DNA of 64,000 nucleotides from Parietaria judaica. Taxonomy: Eukaryota > Streptophyta > Magnoliopsida > Rosales > Urticaceae. Shown one piece after another: positions 24,901 to 39,300 of the stretch. The notes under the pieces were generated by a model that was not told the DNA's origin, did not search any database, and saw only the letters and a list, made by a program, of their open reading frames with translations. Positions within the stretch are counted from its first letter, which is position 1; each line of letters starts with the position of its first letter. Both the position numbers and the translations under genes were made by a program. The stretch is taken from the NCBI GenBank assembly GCA_954871525.1, contig OX940863.1:43944501-44008500 (forward strand). The letters are read 5' to 3'.

Positions 24901-26304
24901 GTTAGGGTGGTATTGTTATAAATTGGTTTAGTTTTGGCATTAAAAGTTTTTGGAGCTATCTTTAAACCCAGTTTCAACAATTAGTGCGTGCTCCAAAAAA
25001 AACCGAGTCTTTTTCCCATTTTACGCGAAAGAACCCTAATAAAACTATATTTTAAACAAAAAATGAACTTCCAAATGCTAAACAATGTGTAATTGTATCA
25101 CATTTACTTATTTTAATCCCTAAATAGCAAAGCACTATCTCGTAGTTTCAATATGAAGCCGTTAATGGGTTAAAATCTTTACCGAAAAGTGTTAAATATT
25201 GGTTTTCTTGCGAGAGAAAATACGATCCGTTCTAGACGAAATTTGAGTTGCTAGACCTTCGTTAGGGTGGTATTGTTATAAATTGGTTTAGTTTTGGCAT
25301 TAAAAGTTTTTGGAGCTATCTTTAAACCCAGTTTCAACAATTAGTGCGTGCTCCAAAAAAAACCGAGTCTTTTTCCCATTTTACGCGAAAGAACCCTAAT
25401 AAAACTATATTTTAAACAAAAAATGAACTTCCAAATGCTAAACAATGCGTAATTGTATCACATTTACTTATTTTAATCCCTAAATAGCAAAGCACTATCT
25501 CGTAGTTTCTATATGAAGCCGTTAATGGGTTAAAATCTTTACCGAAAAGTGTTAAAAATTGGTTTTCTTGCGAGAGAAAATACGATCCGTTCTAGACGAA
25601 ATTTGAGTTGCTAGACCTTCGTTAGGGTGGTATTGTTATAAATTGGTTTAGTTTTGGCATTAAAAGTTTTTGGAGCTATCTTTAAACCCAGTTTCAACAA
25701 TTAGTGCGTGCTCCAAAAAAAACCGAGTCTTTTTCCCATTTTACGCGAAAGAACCCTAATAAAACTATATTTTAAACAAAAAATGAACTTCCAAATGCTA
25801 AACAATGTGTAATTGTATCACATTTACTTATTTTAATCCCTAAATATCAAAGCACTATCTCGTAGTTTCTATATGAAGCCGTTAATGGGTTAAAATCTTT
25901 ACCGAAAAGTGTTAAAAATTTGTTTTCTTGCTAGAGCAAATACGATCCGTTCTTGACGAAATTTGAGTTGCTAGACTTTCGTTAGGGTGGTATTGTTGTA
26001 AATTGGTTTAGTTTTGGCATTAAATTTTTTTGAAGCTCTCTTTAAACTCAGTTTCAACAATTAATGCGTGCTCCAAAAAAAACTGAGTCTTTTTCCCATT
26101 TTACGCGAAAGAACCTTTATTAAACGAATTTTTAAACAAAAATTGAACTTCCTAATGCTAAATAATATGTAATTGTATCACATTTACTTATTTTAATCCC
26201 TAAATAGCGAAGCACTATCTCGTAGTTTCTATATGAAGCCGTTAATGGGTTAAAATCTTTACCGAAAAGTGTTAAAAATTGGTTTTCTTGCGAGAGAAAA
26301 TACG
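21983..26304 (+). repeat. Heptamer HOR domain, expanded 11-mer copy and next B1
   Basis: Starts 21983 B1, 22343 A, 22703 B2, 23063 A, 23423 B2, 23783 A, 24144 A, 24504 A, 24865 A, 25225 A, 25585 A, 25945 B1. The A-B2 pair is doubled, and the following AAATATTGG-type A units are also doubled: TTTCAATATG marks both 24144 and 24865. AACAATGCG marks 25225. The copy is therefore the heptamer plus two extra 2-mers. Confidence 0.9.
22343..23782 (+). repeat. Perfect tandem duplication of a 720-bp A-B dimer
   Basis: Lines covering 22343-23062 and 23063-23782 are identical base for base as far as I can compare by eye. Both carry TTTTGACATT, TTTCTTTATG and TACCCAAAAG in the A unit and AATATGTAATTG in the B unit. 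It is the only doubled A-B pair inside the heptamer domain and resembles the strict A2-B dimers that dominate 36-52 kb, so it may show the first step of such an expansion. Confidence 0.85.
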
Positions 26305-29300
26305 ATCCGTTCTAGACGAAATTTGAGTTGCTAGACCTTTGTTAGGGTGGTATTGTTATAAATTGGTTTAGTTTTGGCATTAAAAGTTTTTGGAGCTATC
26401 TTTAAACCCAGTTTCAACAATTAGTGCGTGCTCCAAAAAAAACCGAGTCTTTTTCCCATTTTACGCGAAAGAACCCTAATAAAACTATATTTTAAACAAA
26501 AAATGAACTTCCAAATGCTAAACAATGTGTAATTGTATCACATTTACTTATTTTATCCCTAAATAGCAAAGCACTATCTCGTAGTTTCTATATGAAGCCG
26601 TTAATGGGTTAAAATCTTTACCGAAAAGTGTTAAATATTGGTTTTCTTGCGAGAGAAAATACGATCCGTTCTAGACGAAATTTGAGTTGCTAGACCTTCG
26701 TTAGGGTGGTATTGTTATAAATTGGTTTAGTTTTGGCATTAAAAGTTTTTGGAGCTATCTTTAAACCCAGTTTCAACAATTAGTGCGTGCTCCAAAAAAA
26801 ACCGAGTCTTTTTCCCATTTTACGCGAAAGAACCCTAATAAAACTATATTTTAAACAAAAAATGAACTTCCAAATGCTAAACAATGTGTAATTGTATCAC
26901 ATTTACTTATTTTAATCCCTAAATAGCAAAGCACTATCTCGTAGTTTCTATATGAAGCCGTTAATGGGTTAAAATCTTTACCGAAAAGTGTTAAATATTG
27001 GTTTTCTTGCGAGAGAAAATACGATCCGTTCTAGACGAAATTTGAGTTGCTAGACCTTCGTTAGGGTGGTATTGTTATAAATTGGTTTAGTTTTGGCATT
27101 AAAATTTTTTGGAGCTATCTTTAAACCCAGTTTCAACAATTAGTGCGTGCTCCAAAAAAAACCGAGTCTTTTTCCCATTTTACGCGAAAGAACCCTAATA
27201 AAACTATATTTTAAACAAAAAATGGACTTCCAAATGCTAAAAAATGTGTAATTGTATCACATTTACTTATTTTAATCCCTAAATAGCAAAGCACTATCTC
27301 GTAGTTTCTATATGAAGCCGTTAATGGGTTAAAATCTTTACCGAAAAGTGTTAAAAATTGGTTTTCTTGCGAGAGAAAATACGATCCGTTCTAGACGAAA
27401 TTTGAGTTGCTAGACCTTCGTTAGGGTGGTATTGTTATAAATTGGTTTAGTTTTGGCATTAAAAGTTTTTGGAGCTATCTTTAAACCCAGTTTCAACAAT
27501 TAGTGCGTGCTCCAAAAAAAACTGAGTCTTTTTCCCATTTTACGCGAAAGAACCCTAATTAAACGATATTTTAAACAAAAAATTAACTTCTAAATGCTAA
27601 ACAATGTGTAATTGTATCACATTTACTTATTTTAATCCCTAAATAGCAAAGCACTATCTCGTAGTTTCTATATGAAGCCGTTAATGGGTTAAAATCTTTA
27701 CCGAAAAGTGTTAAAAATTTGTTTTCTTGCGAGAGCAAATACGATCCGTTCTTGACGAAATTTGAGTTGCTAGACTTTCGTTAGGGTGGTATTGTTGTAA
27801 ATTGGTTTAGTTTTGGCATTAAATTTTTTTGAAGCTCTCTTTAAACTCAGTTTCAACAATTAATGCGTGCTCCAAAAAAAACTGAGTCTTTTTCCCATTT
27901 TACGCGAAAGAACCCTTATTAAACGAATTTTTAAACAAAAATTGAACTTCCTAATGCTAAATAATGTGTAATTGTATCACATTTACTTATTTTAATCCCT
28001 AAATAGCGAAGCACTATCTCGTAGTTTCTATATGAAGCCGTTAATGGGTTAAAATCTTTACCGAAAAGTGTTAAAAATTGGTTTTCTTGCGAGAGAAAAT
28101 ACGATCCGTTCTAGACGAAATTTGAGTTGCTAGACCTTCGTTAGGGTGGTATTGTTATAAATTGGTTTAGTTTTGGCATTAAAAGTTTTTAGAGCTATCT
28201 TTAAACCCAGTTTCAACAATTAGTGCGTGCTCCAAAAAAAACCGAGTCTTTTTCCCATTTTACGCGAAAGAACCCTAATAAAACTATATTTTAAACAAAA
28301 AATGGACTTCCAAATGCTAAAAAATGTGTAATTGTATCACATTTACTTATTTTAATCCCTAAATAGCAAAGCACTATCTCGTAGTTTCTATATGAAGCCG
28401 TTAATGGGTTAAAATCTTTACCGAAAAGTGTTAAAAATTGGTTTTCTTGCGAGAGAAAATACGATCCGTTCTAGACGAAATTTGAGTTGCTAGACCTTCG
28501 TTAGGGTGGTATTGTTATAAATTGGTTTAGTTTTGGCATTAAAAGTTTTTGGAGCTATCTTTAAACCCAGTTTCAACAATTAGTGCGTGCTCCAAAAAAA
28601 ACTGAGTCTTTTTCCCATTTTACGCGAAAGAACCCTAATAAAACTATATTTTAAACAAAAAATGGACTTCCAAATGCTAAAAAATGTGTAATTGTATCAC
28701 ATTTACTTATTTTAATCCCTAAATAGCAAAGCACTATCTCGTAGTTTCTATATGAAGCCGTTAATGGGTTAAAATCTTTACCGAAAAGTGTTAAAAATTG
28801 GTTTTCTTGCGAGAGAAAATACGATCCGTTCTAGACGAAATTTGAGTTGCTAGACCTTCGTTAGGGTGGTATTGTTATAAATTGGTTTAGTTTTGGCATT
28901 AAAAGTTTTTGGAGCTATCTTTAAACCCAGTTTCAACAATTAGTGCGTGCTCCAAAAAAAACTGAGTCTTTTTCCCATTTTACGCGAAAGAACCCTAATT
29001 AAACGATATTTTAAACAAAAAATTAACTTCCAAATGCTAAACAATGTGTAATTGTATCACATTTACTTATTTTAATCCCTAAATAGCAAAGCACTATCTC
29101 GTAGTTTCTATATGAAGCCGTTAATGGGTTAAAATCTTTACCGAAAAGTGTTAAAAATTTGTTTTCTTGCGAGAGCAAATACGATCCGTTCTTGACGAAA
29201 TTTGAGTTGCTAGACTTTCGTTAGGGTGGTATTGTTGTAAATTGGTTTAGTTTTGGCATTAAATTTTTTTGAAGCTCTCTTTAAACTCAGTTTCAACAAT

Positions 29301-31698
29301 TAATGCGTGCTCCAAAAAAAACTGAGTCTTTTTCCCATTTTACGCGAAAGAACCCTTATTAAACGAATTTTTAAACAAAAATTGAACTTCCTAATGCTAA
29401 ATAATGTGTAATTGTATCACATTTACTTATTTTAATCCCTAAATAGCGAAGCACTATCTCGTAGTTTCTATATGAAGCCGTTAATGGGTTAAAATCTTTA
29501 CCGAAAAGTGTTAAAAATTGGTTTTCTTGCGAGAGAAAATACGATCCGTTCTAGACGAAATTTGAGTTGCTAGAACTTCGTTAGGGTGGTATTGTTATAA
29601 ATTGGTTTAGTTTTGGCATTAAAAGTTTTTAGAGCTATCTTTAAACCCAGTTTCAACAATTAGTGCGTGCTCCAAAAAAAACCGAGTCTTTTTCCCATTT
29701 TACGCGAAAGAACCCTAATAAAACTATATTTTAAACAAAAAATGAACTTCCAAATGCTAAACAATGTGTAATTGTATCACATTTACTTATTTTAATCCCT
29801 AAATAGCAAAGCACTATCTCGTAGTTTCTATATGAAGCCGTTAATGGGTTAAAATCTTTACCGAAAAGTGTTAAATATTGGTTTTCTTGCGAGAGAAAAT
29901 ACGATCCGTTCTAGACGAAATTTGAGTTGCTAGACCTTCGTTAGGGTGGTATTGTTATAAATTGGTTTAGTTTTGGCATTAAAAGTTTTTGGAGCTATCT
30001 TTAAACCCAGTTTCAACAATTAGTGCGTGCTCCAAAAAAAACCGAGTCTTTTTCCCATTTTACGCGAAAGAACCCTAATAAAACTATATTTTAAACAAAA
30101 AATGAACTTCCAAATGCTAAACAATGTGTAATTGTATCACATTTACTTATTTTATCCCTAAATAGCAAAGCACTATCTCGTAGTTTCTATATGAAGCCGT
30201 TAATGGGTTAAAATCTTTACCGAAAAGTGTTAAATATTGGTTTTCTTGCGAGAGAAAATGCGATCCGTTCTAGACGAAATTTGAGTTGCTAGACCTTCGT
30301 TAGGGTGGTATTGTTATAAATTTGTTTAGTTTTGGCATTAAAAGTTTTGAGCTATCTTTAAACCCAGTTTCAACAATTAGTGCGTGCTCCAAAAAAAACC
30401 GAGTCTTTTTCCCATTTTACGCGAAAGAACCCTAATAAAACTATATTTTAAACAAAAAATGAACTTCCAAATGCTAAACAATGTGTAATTGTATCACATT
30501 TACTTATTTTAATCCCTAAATAGCAAAGCACTATCTCGTAGTTTCTATATGAAGCCGTTAATGGGTTAAAATCTTTACCGAAAAGTGTTAAATATTGGTT
30601 TTCTTGCGAGAGAAAATACGATCCGTTCTAGACGAAATTTGAGTTGCTAGACCTTCGTTAGGGTGGTATTGTTATAAATTGGTTTAGTTTTGGCATTAAA
30701 AGTTTTTGGAGCTATCTTTAAACCCAGTTTCAACAATTAGTGCGTGCTCCAAAAAAAACCGAGTCTTTTTCCCATTTTACGCGAAAGAACCCTAATAAAA
30801 CTATATTTGAAACAAAAAATGGACTTCCAAATGCTAAAAAATGTGTAATTGTATCACATTTACTTATTTTAATCCCTAAATAGCAAAGCACTATCTCGTA
30901 GTTTCTATATGAAGCCGTTAATGGGTTAAAATCTTTACCGAAAAGTGTTAAAAATTGGTTTTCTTGCGAGAGAAAATACGATCCGTTCTAGACAAAATTT
31001 GAGTTGCTAGACCTTCGTTAGGGTGGTATTGTTATAAATTGGTTTAGTTTTGGCATTAAAGTTTTTGGAGCTATCTTTAAACCCAGTTTCAACAATTAGT
31101 GCGTGCTCCAAAAAAAACCGAGTCTTTTTCCCATTTTACGCGAAAGAACCCTAATTAAACGATATTTTAAACAAAAAATGAACTTCCAAATGCTAAACAA
31201 TGTGTAATTGTATCACATTTACTTATTTTAATCCCTAAATAGCAAAGCACTATCTCGTAGTTTCTATATGAAGCCGTTAATGGGTTAAAATCTTTACCGA
31301 AAAGTGTTAAAAATTTGTTTTCTTGCGAGAGCAAATACGATCCGTTCTTGACGAAATTTGAGTTGCTAGACTTTCGTTAGGGTGGTATTGTTGTAAATTG
31401 GTTTAGTTTTGGCATTAAATTTTTTGAAGCTCTCTTTAAACTCAGTTTCAACAATTAATGCGTGCTCCAAAAAAAACTGAGTCTTTTTCCCATTTTACGC
31501 GAAAGAACCCTTATTAAACGAATTTTTAAACAAAAATTGAACTTCCTAATGCTAAATAATGTGTAATTGTATCACATTTACTTATTTTAATCCCTAAATA
31601 GCGAAGCACTATCTCGTAGTTTCTATATGAAGCCGTTAATGGGTTAAAATCTTTACCGAAAAGTGTTAAAAATTGGTTTTCTTGCGAGAGAAAATACG
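26305..31698 (+). repeat. Mixed segment with a 1440-bp tetramer repeat
   Basis: Starts: 26305 A, 26664 A, 27024 A, 27384 A2, 27744 B, 28104 A, 28464 A, 28824 A2, 29184 B, 29544 A, 29904 A, 30263 A, 30621 A, 30981 A2-like, 31340 B. Units 27384-28463 recur at 28824-29903 (A2 with AATTAACTTC, then B, then A with TTTTTAGAGC), a 1440-bp period. The one-base deletion TTTTATCCC is shared by 26305 and 29904, ten units apart. The unit at 30263 lost bases in AGTTTTGAGC and has GCGATCC at its start; 31340 has a shortened T tract. Confidence 0.85.
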
Positions 31699-34214
31699 AT
31701 CCGTTCTAGACGAAATTTGAGTTGCTAGACCTTCGTTAGGGTGGTATTGTTATAAATTGGTTTAGTTTTGGCATTAAAAGTTTTTAGAGCTATCTTTAAA
31801 CCCAGTTTTAACAATTAGTGCGTGCTCCAAAAAAAACCGAGTATTTTTCCCATTTTACGCGAAAGAACCCTAATAAAACTATATTTTAAACAAAAAATTG
31901 ACTTCCAAATGCTAAAAAATGTGTAATTGTATCACATTTACTTATTTTAATCCCTAAATAGCAAAGCACTATCTCGTAGTTTCTATATGAAGCCGTTAAT
32001 GGGTTAAAATCTTTACCGAAAAGTGTTAAAAATTGGTTTTCTTGCGAGAGAAAATACGATCCGTTCTAGACGAAATTTGAGTCGCTAGACCTTCGTTAGG
32101 GTGGTATTGTTATAAATTGGTTTAGTTTTGGCATTAAAAGTTTTTGGAGCTATCTTTAAACCAAGTTTCAACAATTAGTGCGTGCTCCAAAAAAAACCGA
32201 GTCTTTTTCCCATTTTACGCGAAAGAACCCTAATAAAACTATATTTTAAACAAAAAATGAACTTCCAAATGCTAAACAATGCGTAATTGTATCACATTTA
32301 CTTATTTTAATCCCTAAATAGCAAAGCACTATCTCGTAGTTTCTATATGAACTCGTTAATGGGTTAAAATCTTTACCGAAAAGTGTTAAAAATTGGTTTT
32401 CTTGCGAGAGAAAATACGATCCGTTCTAGACGAAATTTGAGTTGCTAGACCTTCGTTAGGGTGGTATTGTTATAAATTGGTTTAGTTTTGGCATTAAAAG
32501 TTTTTGGAGCTATCTTTAAACCCAGTTTCAACAATTAGTGCGTGCTCCAAAAAAAACCGAGTCTTTTTCCCATTTTACGCGAAAGAACCCTAATAAAACT
32601 ATATTTTAAACAAAAAATGAACTTCCAAATTTTAAACAATGTGTAATTGTATCACATTTACTTATTTTAATACCTAAATAGCAAAGCACTATCTCGTAGT
32701 TTCTATATGAAGCCGTTAATGGGTTAAAATCTTTACCGAAAAGTGTTAAAAATTGGTTTTCTTGCGAGAGAAAATACGATCCGTTCTAGACGAAATTTGC
32801 TAGACCTTCGTCAGGGTGGTATTGTTATAAATTGGTTTAGTTTTGGCATTAAAAGTTTTTGGAGCTATCTTTAAACCCAGTTTCAACAATTAGTGCGTGC
32901 TCCAAAAAAAACCGAGTCTTTTTCCCATTTTACGCGAAAGAACCCTAATAAAACTATATTTTAAACAAAAAATGAACTTCCAAATTCTAAACAATGTGTA
33001 ATTGTATCACATTTACTTATTTTAATCCCTAAATAGCAAAGCACTATCTCGTAGTTTCTATATGAAGCCGTTAATGGGTTAAAATCTTTACCGAAAAGTG
33101 TTAAAAATTGGTTTTCTTGCGAGAGAAAATACGATCCGTTCTAGACGAAATTTGAGTTGCTAGACCTTCGTTAGGGTAGTATTGTTATAAATTGGTTTAG
33201 TTTTGGCATTAAAAGTTTTTGGAGCTATCTTTAAACCCAGTTTCAACAATTAGTGCGTGCTCCAAAAAAAACTGAGTCTTTTTCCCATTTTACGCGAAAG
33301 AACCCTAATTAAACGATATTTTAAACAAAAAATGAACTTCCAAATGCTAACCAATGTGTAATTGTATCACATTTACTTGTTTTAATCCCTAAATAGCAAA
33401 GCACTATCTCGTAGTTTCTATATGAAGCCGTTAATGGGTTAAAATCTTTACCGAAAAGTGTTAAAAATTTGTTTTCTTGCGAGAGCAAATACGATCCGTT
33501 CTTGACGAAATTTGAGTTGCTAGACTTTCGTTAGGGTGGTATTGTTGTAAATTGGTTTAGTTTTGGCATTAAATTTTTTTGAAGCTCTCTTTAAACTCAG
33601 TTTCAACAATTAATGCGTGCTCCAAAAAAAACTGAGTCTTTTTCCCATTTTACGCGAAAGAACCCTTATTAAACGAATTTTTAAACAAAAATTGAACTTC
33701 CTAATGCTAAATAATGTGTAATTGTATCACATTTACTTATTTTAATCCCTAAATAGCGAAGCACTATCTCGTAGTTTCTATATGAAGCCGTTAATGGGTT
33801 AAAATCTTTACCGAAAAGTGTTAAAAATTGGTTTTCTTGCGAGAGAAAATACGATCCGTTCTAGACGAAATTTGAGTTGCTAGACCTTCGTTAGGGTGGT
33901 ATTGTTATAAATTGGTTTAGTTTTGGCATTAAAATTTTTTGGAGCTATCTTTAAACCCAGTTTCAACAATTAGTGCGTGCTCCAAAAAAAAACTAAGTCT
34001 TTTTCCCATTTTACGCGAAAGAACCCTAATTAAACGATATTTTAAACAAAAAATGAACTTCCAAATGCTAAACAATGTGTAATTGTATCACATTTACTTA
34101 TTTTAATCCCTAAATAGCAAAGCACTATCTCGTAGTTTCTATATGAAGCCGTTAATGGGTTAAAATCTTTACCGAAAAGTGTTAAAAATTGGTTTTCTTG
34201 CGAGAGAAAATACG
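31699..34214 (+). repeat. Second heptamer HOR, copy 1 (2516 bp)
   Basis: Starts 31699 A, 32059 A, 32419 A, 32779 A, 33134 A2, 33494 B, 33854 ACTAAG-type. Marks in order: GTTTTAACAATT with GAGTATTTTT; GAGTCGCTAG, AACCAAGTTT, AACAATGCG and GAACTCGTT; AAATTTTAAAC and TAATACC; a 5-bp deletion giving GAAATTTGCTAGACC with CGTCAGGG; GCTAACCAATG and ACTTGTTTT; plain B; AAAATTTTTTGGAGC with ACTAAGTC. Length is 7 x 360 minus the 5-bp deletion plus one A. Confidence 0.93.
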
Positions 34215-36370
34215 ATCCGTTCTAGACGAAATTTGAGTTGCTAGACCTTCGTTAGGGTGGTATTGTTATAAATTGGTTTAGTTTTGGCATTAAAAGTTTT
34301 TAGAGCTATCTTTAAACCCAGTTTTAACAATTAGTGCGTGCTCCAAAAAAAACCGAGTATTTTTCCCATTTTACGCGAAAGAACCCTAATAAAACTATAT
34401 TTTAAACAAAAAATGGACTTCCAAATGCTAAAAAATGTGTAATTGTATCACATTTACTTATTTTAATCCCTAAATAGCGAAGCACTATCTCGTAGTTTCT
34501 ATATGAAGCCGTTAATGGGTTAAAATCTTTACCGAAAAGTGTTAAAAATTGGTTTTCTTGCGAGAGAAAATACGATCCGTTCTAGACGAAATTTGAGTCG
34601 CTAGACCTTCGTTAGGGTGGTATTGTTATAAATTGGTTTAGTTTTGGCATTAAAAGTTTTTGGAGCTATCTTTAAACCAAGTTTCAACAATTAGTGCGTG
34701 CTCCAAAAAAAACCGAGTCTTTTTCCCATTTTACGCGAAAGAACCCTAATAAAACTATATTTTAAACAAAAAATGAACTTCCAAATGCTAAACAATGCGT
34801 AATTGTATCACATTTACTTATTTTAATCCCTAAATAGCAAAGCACTATCTCGTAGTTTCTATATGAACTCGTTAATGGGTTAAAATCTTTACCGAAAAGT
34901 GTTAAAAATTGGTTTTCTTGCGAGAGAAAATACGATCCGTTCTAGACGAAATTTGAGTTGCTAGACCTTCGTTAGGGTGGTATTGTTATAAATTGGTTTA
35001 GTTTTGGCATTAAAAGTTTTTGGAGCTATCTTTAAACCCAGTTTCAACAATTAGTGCGTGCTCCAAAAAAAACCGAGTCTTTTTCCCATTTTACGCGAAA
35101 GAACCCTAATAAAACTATATTTTAAACAAAAAATGAACTTCCAAATTTTAAACAATGTGTAATTGTATCACATTTACTTATTTTAATACCTAAATAGCAA
35201 AGCACTATCTCGTAGTTTCTATATGAAGCCGTTAATGGGTTAAAATCTTTACCGAAAAGTGTTAAAAATTGGTTTTCTTGCGAGAGAAAATACGATCCGT
35301 TCTAGACGAAATTTGCTAGACCTTCGTCAGGGTGGTATTGTTATAAATTGGTTTAGTTTTGGCATTAAAAGTTTTTGGAGCTATCTTTAAACCCAGTTTC
35401 AACAATTAGTGCGTGCTCCAAAAAAAAACCGAGTCTTTTTCCCATTTTACGCGAAAGAACCCTAATAAAACTATATTTTAAACAAAAAATGAACTTCCAA
35501 ATTCTAAACAATGTGTAATTGTATCACATTTACTTATTTTAATCCCTAAATAGCAAAGCACTATCTCGTAGTTTCTATATGAAGCCGTTAATGGGTTAAA
35601 ATCTTTATCGAAAAGTGTTAAAAATTGGTTTTCTTGCGAGAGAAAATACGATCCGTTCTAGACGAAATTTGAGTTGCTAGACCTTCGTTAGGGTGGTATT
35701 GTTATAAATTGGTTTAGTTTTGGCATTAAAAGTTTTTGGAGCTATCTTTAAACCCAGTTTCAACAATTAGTGCGTGCTCCAAAAAAAACTGAGTCTTTTT
35801 CCCATTTTACGCGAAAGAACCCTAATTAAACGATATTTTAAACAAAAAATGAACTTCCAAATGCTAACCAATGTGTAATTGTATCACATTTACTTGTTTT
35901 AATCCCTAAATAGCAAAGCACTATCTCGTAGTTTCTATATGAAGCCGTTAATGGGTTAAAATCTTTACCGAAAAGTGTTAAAAATTTGTTTTCTTGCGAG
36001 AGCAAATACGATCCGTTCTTGACGAAATTTGAGTTGCTAGACTTTCGTTAGGGTGGTATTGTTGTAAATTGGTTTAGTTTTGGCATTAAATTTTTTTGAA
36101 GCTCTCTTTAAACTCAGTTTCAACAATTAATGCGTGCTCCAAAATAAACTGAGTCTTTTTCCCATTTTACGCGAAAGAACCCTTATTAAACGAATTTTTA
36201 AACAAAAATTGAACTTCCTAATGCTAAATAATGTGTAATTGTATCACATTTACTTATTTTAATCCCTAAATAGCGAAGCACTATCTCGTAGTTTCTATAT
36301 GAAGCCGTTAATGGGTTAAAATCTTTACCGAAAAGTGTTAAAAATTGGTTTTCTTGCGAGAGAAAATACG
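34215..36370 (+). repeat. Second heptamer HOR, copy 2 (six of seven units)
   Basis: Starts 34215 A, 34575 A, 34935 A, 35295 A, 35651 A2, 36011 B. The marks of copy 1 recur in order, including the 5-bp deletion at 35295. The expected seventh unit (ACTAAG type) is replaced by an A2 unit with CTTCATTAGG that opens the dimer array, so the junction of the two HOR systems lies in the B unit at 36011 or at the start of 36371. Confidence 0.93.
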
Positions 36371-39300
36371 ATCCGTTCTAGACGAAATTTGAGTTGCTAG
36401 ACCTTCATTAGGGTGGTATTGTTATAAATTGGTTTAGTTTTGGCATTAAAAGTTTTTGGAGCTATCTTTAAACCCAGTTTCAACAATTAGTGCGTGCTCC
36501 AAAAAAAACTGAGTCTTTTTCCCATTTTACGCGAAAGAACCCTAATTAAACGATATTTTAAACAAAAAATGAACTTCCAAATGCTAAACAATGTGTAATT
36601 GTATCACATTTACTTATTTTAATCCCTAAATAGCAAAGCACTATCTCGTAGTTTCTTTATGAAGCCGTTAATGGGTTAAAATCTTTACCGAAAAGTGTTA
36701 AAAATTGGTTTTCTTGCGAGAGCAAATACGATCCGTTCTTGACGAAATTTGAGTTGCTAGACTTTCGTTAGGGTGGTATTGTTGTAAATTGGTTTAGTTT
36801 TGGCATTAAATTTTTTTGAAGCTCTCTTTAAACTCAGTTTCAACAATTAATGCGTGCTCCAAAAAAAACTGAGTCTTTTTCCCATTTTACGCGAAAGAAC
36901 CCTTATTAAACGAATTTTTAAACAAAAATTGAACTTCCTAATGCTAAATAATGTGTAATTGTATCACATTTACTTATTTTAATCCCTAAATAGCGAAGCA
37001 CTATCTCGTAGTTTCTATATGAAGCCGTTAATGCGTTAAAATCTTTACCGAAAAGTGTTAAAAATTGGTTTTCTTGCGAGAGAAAATACGATCCGTTCTA
37101 GACGAAATTTGAGTTGCTAGACCTTCATTAGGGTGGTATTGTTATAAATTGGTTTAGTTTTGGCATTAAAAGTTTTTGGAGCTATCTTTAAACCCAGTTT
37201 CAACAATTAGTGCGTGCTCCAAAAAAAACTGAGTCTTTTTCCCATTTTACGCGAAAGAACCCTAATTAAACGATATTTTAAACAAAAAATGAACTTCCAA
37301 ATGCTAAACAATGTGTAATTGTATCACATTTACTTATTTTAATCCCTAAATAGCAAAGCACTATCTCGTAGTTTCTTTATGAAGCCGTTAATGGGTTAAA
37401 ATCTTTACCGAAAAGTGTTAAAAATTGGTTTTCTTGCGAGAGCAAATACGATCCGTTCTTGACGAAATTTGAGTTGCTAGACTTTCGTTAGGGTGGTATT
37501 GTTGTAAATTGGTTTAGTTTTGGCATTAAATTTTTTTGAAGCTCTCTTTAAACTCAGTTTCAACAATTAATGCGTGCTCCAAAAAAAACTGAGTCTTTTT
37601 CCCATTTTACGCGAAAGAACCCTTATTAAACGAATTTTTAAACAAAAATTGAACTTCCTAATGCTAAATAATGTGTAATTGTATCACATTTACTTATTTT
37701 AATCCCTAAATAGCGAAGCACTATCTCGTAGTTTCTATATGAAGCCGTTAATGCGTTAAAATCTTTACCGAAAAGTGTTAAAAATTGGTTTTCTTGCGAG
37801 AGAAAATACGATCCGTTCTAGACGAAATTTGAGTTGCTAGACCTTCATTAGGGTGGTATTGTTATAAATTGGTTTAGTTTTGGCATTAAAAGTTTTTGGA
37901 GCTATCTTTAAACCCAGTTTCAACAATTAGTGCGTGCTCCAAAAAAAACTGAGTCTTTTTCCCATTTTACGCGAAAGAACCCTAATTAAACGATATTTTA
38001 AACAAAAAATGAACTTCCAAATGCTAAACAATGTGTAATTGTATCACATTTACTTATTTTAATCCCTAAATAGCGAAGCACTATCTCGTAGTTTCTTTAT
38101 GAAGCCGTTAATGGGTTAAAATCTTTACCGAAAAGTGTTAAAAATTGGTTTTCTTGCGAGAGCAAATACGATCCGTTCTTGACGAAATTTGAGTTGCTAG
38201 ACTTTCGTTAGGGTGGTATTGTTGTAAATTGGTTTAGTTTTGGCATTAAATTTTTTTGAAGCTCTCTTTAAACTCAGTTTCAACAATTAATGCGTGCTCC
38301 AAAAAAAACTGAGTCTTTTTCCCATTTTACGCGAAAGAACCCTTATTAAACGAATTTTTAAACAAAAATTGAACTTCCTAATGCTAAATAATGTGTAATT
38401 GTATCACATTTACTTATTTTAATCCCTAAATAGCGAAGCACTATCTCGTAGTTTCTATATGAAGCCGTTAATGCGTTAAAATCTTTACCGAAAAGTGTTA
38501 AAAATTGGTTTTCTTGCGAGAGAAAATACGATCCGTTCTAGACGAAATTTGAGTTGCTAGACCTTCATTAGGGTGGTATTGTTATAAATTGGTTTAGTTT
38601 TGGCATTAAAAGTTTTTGGAGCTATCTTTAAACCCAGTTTCAACAATTAGTGCGTGCTCCAAAAAAAACTGAGTCTTTTTCCCATTTTACGCGAAAGAAC
38701 CCTAATTAAACGATATTTTAAACAAAAAATGAACTTCCAAATGCTAAACAATGTGTAATTGTATCACATTTACTTATTTTAATCCCTAAATAGCAAAGCA
38801 CTATCTCGTAGTTTCTTTATGAAGCCGTTAATGGGTTAAAATCTTTACCGAAAAGTGTTAAAAATTGGTTTTCTTGCGAGAGCAAATACGATCCGTTCTT
38901 GACGAAATTTGAGTTGCTAGACTTTCGTTAGGGTGGTATTGTTGTAAATTGGTTTAGTTTTGGCATTAAATTTTTTTGAAGCTCTCTTTAAACTCAGTTT
39001 CAACAATTAATGCGTGCTCCAAAAAAAACTGAGTCTTTTTCCCATTTTACGCGAAAGAACCCTTATTAAACGAATTTTTAAACAAAAATTGAACTTCCTA
39101 ATGCTAAATAATGTGTAATTGTATCACATTTACTTATTTTAATCCCTAAATAGCGAAGCACTATCTCGTAGTTTCTATATGAAGCCGTTAATGCGTTAAA
39201 ATCTTTACCGAAAAGTGTTAAAAATTGGTTTTCTTGCGAGAGAAAATACGATCCGTTCTAGACGAAATTTGAGTTGCTAGACCTTCATTAGGGTGGTATT

